Below, one piece after another: positions 1 to 5,278 of a stretch of DNA of 5,278 nucleotides; within the stretch, counting starts at the first letter, position 1, and each line of letters starts with the position of its first letter. The notes below the pieces were generated by a model, which made no database searches, had not been told where the DNA came from, and saw only the letters and a program-made list of their open reading frames with translations. The stretch comes from Bacteroides ovatus. GTDB lineage: Bacteria > Bacteroidota > Bacteroidia > Bacteroidales > Bacteroidaceae. The stretch spans positions 1-5,278 of the forward strand of contig JAUUNK010000302.1 of assembly GCA_030844565.1 (NCBI GenBank), read 5' to 3'. A program made the position numbers and the translations under genes.

Positions 1-2
1 TG

Positions 3-1484
3 GTAGCCGTATATGAGAATTATGATACCGGTTACGAGATGCGCCGTAGCAACGACGAAGGAGATACATGGCAAGAGCCGGTAGTGATTTTCCCTATCCA
101 CACCGCCACCAATGATAAAGGAACTACGCGGATAAACATTGCCAACTCGGAAATCATCCAACTGGCGAATGGAGATTTGCTGGCAGCCTGCAACTATCGC
201 CCTCAAGTGTACGAGATAGCTCCTTTTGCCATTGCGATACGTCGAAGCACCGACAATGGCAATACCTGGAGCGAACCTCAGGTTATCTACGAGGCGCAGC
301 CGCGTTTTACCGATGGATGTTGGGAACCTTCTTTTCTCCAACTTCCCAATGGAGACGTACAAGTGTATTTTGCAAACGAAGGTCCCTACACTCACTCCAA
401 TGAACAGGAGATTTCCATGCTCACCTCACGGGATAATGGAAAGACGTGGGGGAATCTTAAAACAGTCTGTTTCCGCCCGGGCAGCCGCGACGGGATGCCG
501 GTGAGCAAGGTCGTTGGCGACGAGATAGTCTGTGTCATCGAGGATTGTGGCTTTGTTACTTTCAAACCCTATACAGTCCGTACCAAACTGACCGATAACT
601 GGTCGGCTCCCGTGCTTGCCGACTCTCCAAACCGCAACATGGCATTGGGAGAACCGGTAGAAGACTGGATTTATATGGGAGCTCCCTATCTGGGCGTGCT
701 CTCTACCGGCGAGACCCTTCTTTCTTATCAGGTGGATGATATACGGCACGAAGACCAGTTTGGCGACCGCGTGCCATACAGCACCATGGAGGTGGCTATT
801 GGCGATAAGACCGCCCGCAACTTTATCCGGCGCACCCGTCCGTTCCCTGTGCCCGCGGGAAAACATGCAATATGGCCTTCCGTATCAGCATGGGATGACA
901 ACACGGTGGCGGCTCTTGCTACCAGTAATTATCGCGGCGGAAGCGAAGCGCCGTTTTTCATGAAAGGGCATGTGATGAGGGATTTGGACGTGAAGGGTCC
1001 AAGCATTGCCGAATATCCTGTCTTTATCGGTCACACCGGGTTCTGTAGCCTGCGGGCGGGAGTAGGAAAAGACGCTTCCCGTCTCTATATCGCTTGTAAG
1101 GTGAAAGATGACGAATTATATTCCGGCGGGCAAGGAACCCAGAAAGGAAGTGGTGTCTTTATCTGTCTTGATACGAAGAATGAGTGCGCCAAAGTTCCTG
1201 TCGAAGGTGTTTATAAGATATGGTGTTCGTATGACGGCGATATAACCGTATGGCAAGGCAACCGTGGAAAATGGGAAAAGAGCCGGTTCGAAGGGCTGCA
1301 AGTGTCTCCCTCTTCTTCACCAGGCGGCTACGGGCTTATGTTTACTATCCCCCTAAAGCCTTCTTTCAATAAAGATACGATGCGGATAGGAGCCACTTTG
1401 TCTACAAAGACTTATACGGAAACACTGGTACATGCTGATATGGATAACCCTTGTACATGGATACGGATGAATTATGAAGAATAA
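3..1484 (+). CDS. Sialidase-superfamily (BNR/Asp-box) beta-propeller enzyme with C-terminal CBM9-like domain, 5' truncated
   Basis: The reading frame is open from the left edge (first full codon at 3), so the N-terminus, including any signal peptide, lies outside the window; 493 residues are visible. Three Asp boxes of the form S-x-D-x-G-x-T-W are seen at visible residues 16-23 (SNDEGDTW), 82-89 (STDNGNTW) and 142-149 (SRDNGKTW), which mark the beta-propeller fold of sialidases and relatives. Between and after them are DGCWEPSFLQLPNG (about 104-117) and GSRDGMPV (about 160-167). These remind me more of GH93-type exo-arabinanases and related BNR enzymes than of classical GH33 sialidases, but I cannot assign a catalytic triad, and the FRIP-type arginine motif would lie upstream. 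From about residue 340 to the end, patterns such as RLYIACKVKDDELY and YGLMFTIPLK suggest a CBM9-like beta-sandwich. Known role of such enzymes: exported or periplasmic glycan cleavage, often within polysaccharide utilisation loci. The substrate cannot be told from this sequence. The fold call is firm; the enzyme specificity is not. Confidence 0.85.
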   Translation, partial: VAVYENYDTGYEMRRSNDEGDTWQEPVVIFPIHTATNDKGTTRINIANSEIIQLANGDLLAACNYRPQVYEIAPFAIAIRRSTDNGNTWSEPQVIYEAQPRFTDGCWEPSFLQLPNGDVQVYFANEGPYTHSNEQEISMLTSRDNGKTWGNLKTVCFRPGSRDGMPVSKVVGDEIVCVIEDCGFVTFKPYTVRTKLTDNWSAPVLADSPNRNMALGEPVEDWIYMGAPYLGVLSTGETLLSYQVDDIRHEDQFGDRVPYSTMEVAIGDKTARNFIRRTRPFPVPAGKHAIWPSVSAWDDNTVAALATSNYRGGSEAPFFMKGHVMRDLDVKGPSIAEYPVFIGHTGFCSLRAGVGKDASRLYIACKVKDDELYSGGQGTQKGSGVFICLDTKNECAKVPVEGVYKIWCSYDGDITVWQGNRGKWEKSRFEGLQVSPSSSPGGYGLMFTIPLKPSFNKDTMRIGATLSTKTYTETLVHADMDNPCTWIRMNYEE

Positions 1485-1536
1485 TGCAACAGTGTATATT
1501 GTTGTTTATCAGTTCATTATAGTTTCTTGTTGTTCC

Positions 1537-1568
1537 CCTTGCGAGGAAACAGTTGTTTCCTCGCAAGG
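1537..1568. terminator. Perfect 14-bp-arm hairpin, possible bidirectional terminator
   Basis: CCTTGCGAGGAAAC (1537-1550) and GTTTCCTCGCAAGG (1555-1568) are exact reverse complements around a 4-nt AGTT loop. The hairpin lies 52 nt after the sialidase stop codon and about 100 nt beyond the end of the convergent gene, a good place to end both transcripts. Against a classical intrinsic terminator, neither strand has a run of T directly after the stem. It may therefore act as a transcript-end stabiliser, or simply be a product of the repeat array that contains it. Confidence 0.45.
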
Positions 1569-1669
1569 AAACGACTATTTCTTTGCGAGGATATTGTAGT
1601 TTCTATGCGGAGATACTACAGTGTCTTCCTAGGGAAACACAACTCTCTCTTTAGGCAGACTAAACGGGA
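1538..1669. repeat. Degenerate 22-bp tandem repeat array between convergent genes
   Basis: Six consecutive 22-bp units can be laid head to tail: 1538-1559, 1560-1581, 1582-1603, 1604-1625, 1626-1647 and 1648-1669. Units 1 to 4 share a core like TTGCGAGGAAAC near the start and end in TTTC or GTC. By hand count, unit 1 matches unit 2 at 16 of 22 positions and unit 3 at 17 of 22. Units 5 and 6 are much weaker (about 11 of 22 against a neighbour) and keep mainly the AGG and AAAC parts. Each unit is itself partly palindromic (GGAAAC against GTTTCC), so neighbouring units can pair. The array fills the gap between the sialidase stop and the 3' end of the minus-strand gene. I have the impression that similar blocks recur between Bacteroides genes, but that is memory, not a search. 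Confidence 0.75.
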
Positions 1670-1671
1670 GA

Positions 1672-2112
1672 TTAAGAGTTCCAATTATACTCCTCTACAT
1701 AGCCGTCGAAATACTCTGCTTGGATGACCCCTAGTTCTTTAGCAACGCCTATTACCCGTTCCTGTTCGGCAGGAGTAAGTGTGAGTTCTCCTTTACGTTT
1801 CAAATAGTAGTTCTTGCGGCCAAAATAGCTAATCATACGATAGCGGAAGATTCTTTCCACACGTATCGTAAGTACATCTACTGTCCGCATGAAACCTTTG
1901 GCATAGCGTATCTTCTCATTGGAACAGTAATAATCACATTTTCCTTTTCTGGATTTAACCCGGTTGATGTTCATTGTCGGTAGGAAAACTTTAGTGGCTG
2001 GGGCATGCTTTATTGCGATTTGGCGTAGGCAGGTGGCGGCATAAGGACAGTTTTCAACTGCGCATAAGCCGAAAGCAAAAGGTACTTTGGAATAGTCAAA
2101 TGGTTCGTCCAT
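1672..2112 (-). CDS. DUF6078-like cysteine-cluster protein, function unknown
   Basis: A complete 146-aa protein starting at ATG (complement of 2110-2112) and ending with TAA. It has no signal peptide or membrane segment, so it is probably cytoplasmic. Cysteines sit at C17, C22 and C28 (FGLCAVENCPYAATCLRQ) and at C59 and C63 (KCDYYC). This is followed by a basic middle and a region with FGRKNYYLKRKGELTLTPAEQ (about 97-117), then a Tyr/Glu-rich tail ending EEYNWNS. The N-terminal C-x4-CP-x5-CLR pattern, the GR-x-YY-x-x-RKGE motif and the acidic W-containing end match what I recall of the Bacteroides DUF6078 family. Its biochemical role is not known to me. The cysteine spacing would suit a zinc or iron-sulfur site, which is inference. 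The gene is transcribed divergently from the TPR regulator and converges on the sialidase gene, so it is probably monocistronic. Confidence 0.75.
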   Translation of the reverse strand: MDEPFDYSKVPFAFGLCAVENCPYAATCLRQIAIKHAPATKVFLPTMNINRVKSRKGKCDYYCSNEKIRYAKGFMRTVDVLTIRVERIFRYRMISYFGRKNYYLKRKGELTLTPAEQERVIGVAKELGVIQAEYFDGYVEEYNWNS

Positions 2113-2147
2113 TGTTTGTTAATTTTTGAAAGGTTATATAAGTCCTG

Positions 2148-2155
2148 CAAATATA
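2148..2155 (-). promoter_or_regulatory. Candidate Bacteroides -7 box for the DUF6078-like gene
   Basis: Read on the minus strand this is TATATTTG, a full match to the Bacteroides TAnnTTTG -7 consensus. It would give a leader of about 30 nt before the ATG at 2112. A TTTG that could serve as the -33 element lies at 2180-2183, but the 24-bp gap is longer than the usual 19-21. An inverted pair, ACGGAT (2155-2160) and ATCCGT (2183-2188), flanks the region between the two elements and might be an operator. Confidence 0.5.
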
Positions 2156-2235
2156 CGGATAAACTTGGAAAATCGTTGGCAAATCCGTCTTGTTCCTTTG
2201 TTTGTCTTTTTGTTGTGGATTTAGTTTATTCTGTT

Positions 2236-2243
2236 TACTTTTG
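2236..2243 (+). promoter_or_regulatory. Candidate Bacteroides -7 box for the TPR regulator
   Basis: TACTTTTG fits the TAnnTTTG -7 consensus. A GTTG at 2212-2215 (one mismatch from TTTG) ends exactly 20 bp upstream, within the expected spacing for a -33 element. Transcription would then start near 2248-2251, giving a leader of only about 10 nt before the ATG at 2259. The box overlaps the 14-bp palindrome at 2239-2252. Confidence 0.5.
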
Positions 2244-2252
2244 TCGACAAAA
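2239..2252. promoter_or_regulatory. 14-bp perfect palindrome over the regulator's promoter, possible operator
   Basis: TTTTGTCGACAAAA is its own reverse complement. It covers the end of the candidate -7 box and the predicted start point of the TPR regulator gene, a position where a bound dimer would repress. A competing inverted pair, CTGTTT (2231-2236) and AAACAG (2250-2255), overlaps it. Operator function is inferred from position and symmetry only. Confidence 0.4.
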
Positions 2253-2258
2253 CAGATT

Positions 2259-3887
2259 ATGAAACTACATATTTCTCATATTGCAGGATTACTCCTCATT
2301 TTATTTCTTTCTGCCTGTTATGGCGGAGGCAATAAAACTACCCTTTTACATCAGGCAGACTCCCTGATGCAAGAATTTCCCGATAGTGCTTTGGCTATTC
2401 TTGAATCTATTCCACATGTGGAAAAATTGTCCGGTTCTAATAGGGCTGATTATGCAATATTTTTAACCCGCGCAAGAACTAAAATGTATATTCATGAATC
2501 AAGTGATTCGTTGATTCGGTTTGCAGTCGATTATTATAAAAAAAGCTGGAATAATGAGCGTAAAATGCAGGCTTATTATTATCGGGGCTGCGTGTATCGA
2601 GATATGCGGTGCATGGATTTGGCGGTGAAAGACTTTTTGCAGGCATTGAAGGTCATTCCTAAAGAAAGTGAGTATCTGTATCTCGGGGCTATTTATGAGA
2701 ATCTGGCAGGATGTTATGAAGACCAAAATCTTTATGAGGATGCTATGCATGCACACTGTAAAGCATATAAAATCTATGTTGAACAGAAAAAAGAGGATGA
2801 ATTATTCTATGCTTTGAGAGGAATAGGGCATATTTTTATGCTTAAGAATCAATTAGATAGTGCTTTGGTCTATTACCAAAAGACCTTGAATATAGCTGAA
2901 ACCACAGGAAATAATTACCATAGAACTTTGATATTGGGCGAGTTAGGAGTTTTGTTCAATGAGATGGGCGAGCCTAATAAAGCGGACCAATATATGTCTG
3001 CGTCTATATCTTCCGCACCGGCAGGTACTCCTTTATTTACAGAATATCTTTGGAAGGGACGAATATTACGTAACTTACAGCAACGGGACTCTGCGCGATA
3101 CTACTTGAACCGGAGTAAATCTTCTCCTTATATATTTAACCGTGGAGGAAGTTATGGCGAATTATATAAATTGGAGAAGGAGGAGAAAAATTATCCTGCT
3201 GCTATAGCGGCAGCCGATTCTTTTATTTATTATCTTGATTCAATCTACAATACGACAAAAGTAGCAGAAACCGCTCGTTTGGTCGATAAATATGAAATAG
3301 AACTTTATCAGCAAAAACTTGTAGGACGATCTAAAATAGAAGTTTTATTAATTTTGCTGTTATTCATTGTTGGAGGAACCATTTATATGTGGATTGATAA
3401 ACGTCGAAAAAAGAAGTATCTTGAGTTGCAGAATCAGTTAATGAAAAGTCGTACGGATATCTTATCCGGTGATCTTGAGGATCAGGATAATAGTAAATCT
3501 AATTTTATAGAAGTGCTGGAGCCCAGTTTAAAACTTTGTCTTCAGTTGTTTCGAAACACACAGACTTATGAAAAACTTCTTCTTCTGGAGAAAAAGATGG
3601 GCATGGCTACTTCTTTGAATATTCAAGAAGGGCAAATGATTTGTGAAAGCATATATGAAAGTTTTGGTGATGTCATGTTGAAATTGAGAATTCAATATAC
3701 TGATTTAACTAAGGAAGATCTGCTTCATTGCGTGTTTTTTTTGTTGGGTTGCTCCAAAGAAACAATCTTATTATGTACGCGTGCTTCTGAAGGTGCATTT
3801 AAAAGTCGGAAAAGTCGTATGAAAGCTAAATTAGGCGGAGACTTTTTTGAATGGATGACTACCCGCCAATATCTTCTTGTATCATAG
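2259..3887 (+). CDS. Lipoprotein-TPR-transmembrane-HTH one-component regulator
   Basis: A 542-aa protein. I chose the ATG at 2259 over the upstream in-frame TTG at 2190 because it begins a textbook lipoprotein signal (MKLHISHIAGLLLILFLSAC) with the lipidated cysteine at residue 20; the extra upstream codons would spoil it and lie over the promoter. Domains in order: helical TPR-like units at about 103-132, 143-172, 183-213, 223-250 and 261-286; a helical linker; one transmembrane helix at about 362-379, followed by the basic stop-transfer DKRRKKK; a coiled-coil-like stretch; and a C-terminal helix-turn-helix-like region at about 483-526, including EGAFKSRKSRMKAKLG. The implied topology is a periplasmic TPR sensor and a cytoplasmic DNA-binding domain. 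This matches a family of membrane-anchored TPR/HTH proteins common in Bacteroides, which usually end in a similar LuxR-like S-x-x-[VF]-K-x-R-[KR]-x-R-[LM] helix. The signal sensed is unknown. It probably controls the two exported-protein genes directly downstream (inference). A T8 run at 3735-3742 lies in the HTH-coding part. Confidence 0.85.
   Translation: MKLHISHIAGLLLILFLSACYGGGNKTTLLHQADSLMQEFPDSALAILESIPHVEKLSGSNRADYAIFLTRARTKMYIHESSDSLIRFAVDYYKKSWNNERKMQAYYYRGCVYRDMRCMDLAVKDFLQALKVIPKESEYLYLGAIYENLAGCYEDQNLYEDAMHAHCKAYKIYVEQKKEDELFYALRGIGHIFMLKNQLDSALVYYQKTLNIAETTGNNYHRTLILGELGVLFNEMGEPNKADQYMSASISSAPAGTPLFTEYLWKGRILRNLQQRDSARYYLNRSKSSPYIFNRGGSYGELYKLEKEEKNYPAAIAAADSFIYYLDSIYNTTKVAETARLVDKYEIELYQQKLVGRSKIEVLLILLLFIVGGTIYMWIDKRRKKKYLELQNQLMKSRTDILSGDLEDQDNSKSNFIEVLEPSLKLCLQLFRNTQTYEKLLLLEKKMGMATSLNIQEGQMICESIYESFGDVMLKLRIQYTDLTKEDLLHCVFFLLGCSKETILLCTRASEGAFKSRKSRMKAKLGGDFFEWMTTRQYLLVS
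3735..3742 (+). repeat. T8 homopolymer inside the regulator's HTH-coding region
   Basis: Eight consecutive T encode the FF and part of the following Leu in HCVFFLLGC. Gain or loss of one T would truncate or scramble the C-terminal HTH while leaving the sensor and membrane helix intact. Confidence 0.6.
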
Positions 3888-3900
3888 GACATTATGTGGA

Positions 3901-3961
3901 TTGTGACTTTTTTGCGACCTATTGTTAAGCTTCTTATTTATCTTGTAACTTAATTGTGACC
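3901..3961 (+). promoter_or_regulatory. Two paired TTGYRAC direct-repeat sites upstream of the DUF3244-like gene
   Basis: Heptamers TTGTGAC (3901-3907) and TTGCGAC (3912-3918) form one pair, and TTGTAAC (3943-3949) and TTGTGAC (3954-3960) form a second. Within each pair the starts are 11 bp apart, and the two pairs are 42 bp apart, so all lie roughly on one face of the helix. The 19-bp sites 3901-3919 and 3943-3961 match at 15 of 19 positions. The nearer site ends 31 bp before the candidate -7 box, just upstream of where the -33 element would be, which is an activator-like position. The adjacent HTH regulator is the natural candidate to bind here, but nothing in the sequence proves it. Confidence 0.55.
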
Positions 3962-3992
3962 AGTTTTATGAACTGATTTTAGCTCTATTCCT

Positions 3993-4000
3993 TACATTTG
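3993..4000 (+). promoter_or_regulatory. Candidate -7 box for the DUF3244-like gene and downstream lipoprotein
   Basis: TACATTTG fits TAnnTTTG and lies 27 nt before the ATG at 4028, giving a leader of about 20 nt with the A-rich stretch AATAAAAACA. No good TTTG -33 element is present at 19-21 bp (the closest is TATG at 3967-3970, 22 bp away). A weak -33 element suits a promoter that needs an activator. A short inverted pair, CAGTT (3961-3965) and AACTG (3971-3975), covers the -33 region. Confidence 0.55.
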
Positions 4001-4027
4001 TGCCAGAACCAATAAAAACAATGGAGT

Positions 4028-4391
4028 ATGAGAACTAAATTATTATTGTTTGGTTGCTTATTTGCGATTGAAGGATGGGCAATATCAAATGATATTTTTT
4101 TTAAGAAGGATAGATGCTAGACCTAATCCTATAGGAATTCCCGTCCAACCTCCTTCGGAGAGCTGTGCTATTCTTTCTAATATTCTAAATATTAGTCTTG
4201 ATAGAATAGAAAATTACGCTACTGTTACTGTTGTGAATAAAACAACAGGTGAAATTGTGCATTCAAAAACATATCTAAATACAAAGGATATCATTATTAA
4301 TATGTCAGGTTGTGATAAAGGAGAATATGCTATTCATATCACTCTGAGTGATCGTTTGTTAGAAGGGACCTTTAATGTGGAGGATATGTAG
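4028..4391 (+). CDS. Small secreted DUF3244-like protein, reading frame broken at a T8 run
   Basis: The ATG at 4028 opens a signal peptide (MRTKLLLFGCLFAIEGWAIS) and continues NDIFFKKDRC before a TAG at 4118-4120, only 30 codons in all. The rest of a recognisable protein is open in another frame, from upstream of the break to TAG at 4389-4391: RRIDARPNPIGIPV, then beta-strand-like segments and KGEYAIHITLSDRLLEG. Removing one T from the eight at 4095-4102 joins the two parts smoothly as SNDIFLRRIDARPNP and gives a 120-aa protein. Length, export signal and the pattern of a short P-rich start followed by an Ig-like beta-sandwich with a GEY-x-[IL] strand near the end match DUF3244, a family of small secreted Bacteroides proteins of unknown function. 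As written, the gene makes only a 30-residue peptide. It could be phase-variable, rescued by slippage at the T run, a sequencing error, or a young pseudogene. It lies behind the regulator and 81 bp before the lipoprotein gene, probably in one transcript with the latter. Confidence 0.7.
4095..4102 (+). repeat. T8 homopolymer at the frameshift point
   Basis: Eight T directly after GATA, at the junction between the signal-peptide frame and the mature-domain frame of the DUF3244-like gene. With seven T the gene is intact; with eight it stops at 4118. Such a tract can mutate by strand slippage or allow transcript slippage, and it is also a common place for sequencing error. Confidence 0.7.
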
Positions 4392-4472
4392 TGAATTAGA
4401 TTGTTTATAAGATTAATCAAGAAATATTCGCGCGAGTTTTTGTCAATTATTTAACTTTAAAATTAAAACATT

Positions 4473-5278
4473 ATGAAAACAAAATTTTTGATTGGAATAA
4501 TGCTTTCTGCATTAGGTTTACTTTTGGTTAATTGTCAAGGAACTGTTGAGGAACTTAGCAATGAAAACGATTCATTTGTAGAACCAAAGAAGGTAATCAC
4601 TATTGATAATATTGGAGAGATCCATAATGAGTTATTGGCAGCTTGTTTTGCTGCTCAAACAAGGGGGGAAATAGTAATTCCTAAGGATATGTCAGCCTGT
4701 TATGATGTGTTTAAGAACGAATTGCTTTATAGTGATAAATACGAAATTAGTACTCAAGACATTCAATTGTGTGAAACTTCTATTAATGATTTTGAGGAAA
4801 TAATGTCTCTAAAATTAGACAGTACATTTTATGAAAAGTCAACTTCTCTAGTTTTGGAGAGAATTAGAAATAATGGTAAGATATGCGATGCAGTTAAGCA
4901 AGTTATTTATGAGATAACAGATGATGACTGTACTCTATCTGCTGATGAATTGTGCTCTTTAGCAGAGAAATATAAAAATTATTTGGGAGGTGAATACTTG
5001 GCTGTCTTTAGTGATATCTTTAAGCATTCTTCTGAGTTTTGGTATCCTGTACCAACTAGAGGGAGTAATGGAAGAAAAGTTATTGTTGCTGATGCCATAG
5101 GTGGCTTATTGGGAACGACATGTAGTGGTCCAATGGGTATTATTTGGGCAGCGGCTTTTTCTTATGCTCTAGATAAATGTTTAGAACCTATGGTTGTAAT
5201 TTCTAAACCTGATCATAGTACTGAAATATTACTGGATGAACCCATCTTACATGATACTATTATTATCCCACTAATTTC
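4473..5278 (+). CDS. Exported lipoprotein with glycine-zipper-like hydrophobic segment, 3' truncated
   Basis: Open from the ATG at 4473 to the window edge (268 codons, no stop). The start is supported by the A-rich leader AATTAAAACATT and by a lipoprotein signal (MKTKFLIGIMLSALGLLLVN, then C21). Asn at -1 of the lipobox is less common but acceptable. The mature part begins with an acidic linker (EELSNENDSF). A mainly helical, charged region follows at about 40-185, with cysteines at 58, 76, 100, 138, 153 and 161. Residues about 203-233 are strikingly hydrophobic and rich in small residues: VIVADAIGGLLG, then SGPMGIIWAAAFSYA, with glycines at 210, 211, 214, 219 and 222. This resembles the glycine-zipper stretches, often introduced by a V-x-x-DAxG motif, that I recall from exported Bacteroidota proteins, some of them bacteriocin-like. 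I do not recognise the family and assign no function. It follows the DUF3244-like gene by 81 bp, with no terminator and no convincing promoter of its own between them, so they are probably co-transcribed. Confidence 0.8.
   Translation, partial: MKTKFLIGIMLSALGLLLVNCQGTVEELSNENDSFVEPKKVITIDNIGEIHNELLAACFAAQTRGEIVIPKDMSACYDVFKNELLYSDKYEISTQDIQLCETSINDFEEIMSLKLDSTFYEKSTSLVLERIRNNGKICDAVKQVIYEITDDDCTLSADELCSLAEKYKNYLGGEYLAVFSDIFKHSSEFWYPVPTRGSNGRKVIVADAIGGLLGTTCSGPMGIIWAAAFSYALDKCLEPMVVISKPDHSTEILLDEPILHDTIIIPLI

Noticed and set aside
426..866. 146-codon minus-strand open frame inside the sialidase gene
   Set aside because: Antisense to a well-supported coding region with Asp boxes. The peptide has no recognisable features.
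1527..1727. 66-codon plus-strand open frame in the convergent gap
   Set aside because: It runs through the 22-bp array and into the minus-strand gene. Its peptide only mirrors the repeat period, and it has no promoter box or family resemblance.
2190..2258. Upstream TTG start extending the regulator by 23 residues
   Set aside because: It would place a hydrophobic, cysteine-containing stretch before a clear lipoprotein signal, and its codons overlap the candidate promoter. ATG 2259 gives a standard signal peptide with lipobox LSAC.
2499..2756. 85-codon minus-strand open frame inside the regulator gene
   Set aside because: Antisense to the TPR-coding region, and low-complexity Ile/His-rich sequence as expected from a shadow frame.
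4050..4391. DUF3244-like gene read as a 113-aa protein from TTG 4050
   Set aside because: This start has no signal peptide and begins inside the signal-peptide codons of the other frame. The ATG at 4028 plus a one-base frame change at T8 explains both halves better.
4428..4435. TCGCGCGA palindrome between the DUF3244-like gene and the lipoprotein gene
   Set aside because: Only 8 bp, with no flanking symmetry or T run, and no promoter box placed to go with it.
4452..4459. TAACTTTA as a -7 box for the lipoprotein gene
   Set aside because: The final G of TAnnTTTG is missing and no -33 element lies at 19-21 bp. Co-transcription with the upstream gene is simpler.

Overview
The window looks like a chromosomal segment from a gut Bacteroides-type bacterium (Bacteroidota). 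The reasons are the TAnnTTTG type -7 promoter boxes, A-rich leaders without Shine-Dalgarno sequences, and a gene set typical of that group: a sialidase-fold secreted enzyme, a DUF6078-like cysteine protein, a lipoprotein-TPR-TM-HTH regulator, a small DUF3244-like secreted protein, and an exported lipoprotein. Family names come from recognising sequence patterns. No search was run.

Layout. At the left edge (3-1484, +) is the 3' part of a sialidase-superfamily beta-propeller enzyme with three Asp boxes and a C-terminal CBM9-like beta-sandwich. It converges on a short minus-strand gene (1672-2112) for a DUF6078-like protein. The gap between them holds a degenerate tandem array with a 22-bp period, whose first units form a perfect 14-bp-arm hairpin. 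A 146-bp divergent promoter region follows. It leads into a 542-aa membrane-spanning one-component regulator (2259-3887, +). Next come a 140-bp regulatory gap, a small secreted DUF3244-like gene (4028-4391) whose reading frame breaks at a run of eight T, and a lipoprotein gene (4473 to the window end, 3' truncated) with a glycine-zipper-like hydrophobic segment.

How the genes may work together. The right half reads as a self-contained sensor/cargo locus. The regulator has a lipidated periplasmic TPR sensor, one transmembrane helix and a cytoplasmic helix-turn-helix. The two exported proteins lie immediately downstream on the same strand. The gap in front of them carries two copies of a 19-bp site, each made of two TTGYRAC heptamers 11 bp apart. 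The copies are exactly 42 bp apart (about four helical turns) and lie just upstream of a TAnnTTTG promoter box. That is the arrangement expected for an activator, and the neighbouring regulator is the obvious candidate (inference). The T8 tract in the small cargo gene, and a second T8 tract inside the regulator's HTH-coding region, raise the possibility of slippage-based on/off switching. By eye the right half is clearly more AT-rich than the sialidase gene, so it may be an accessory module next to older core sequence.
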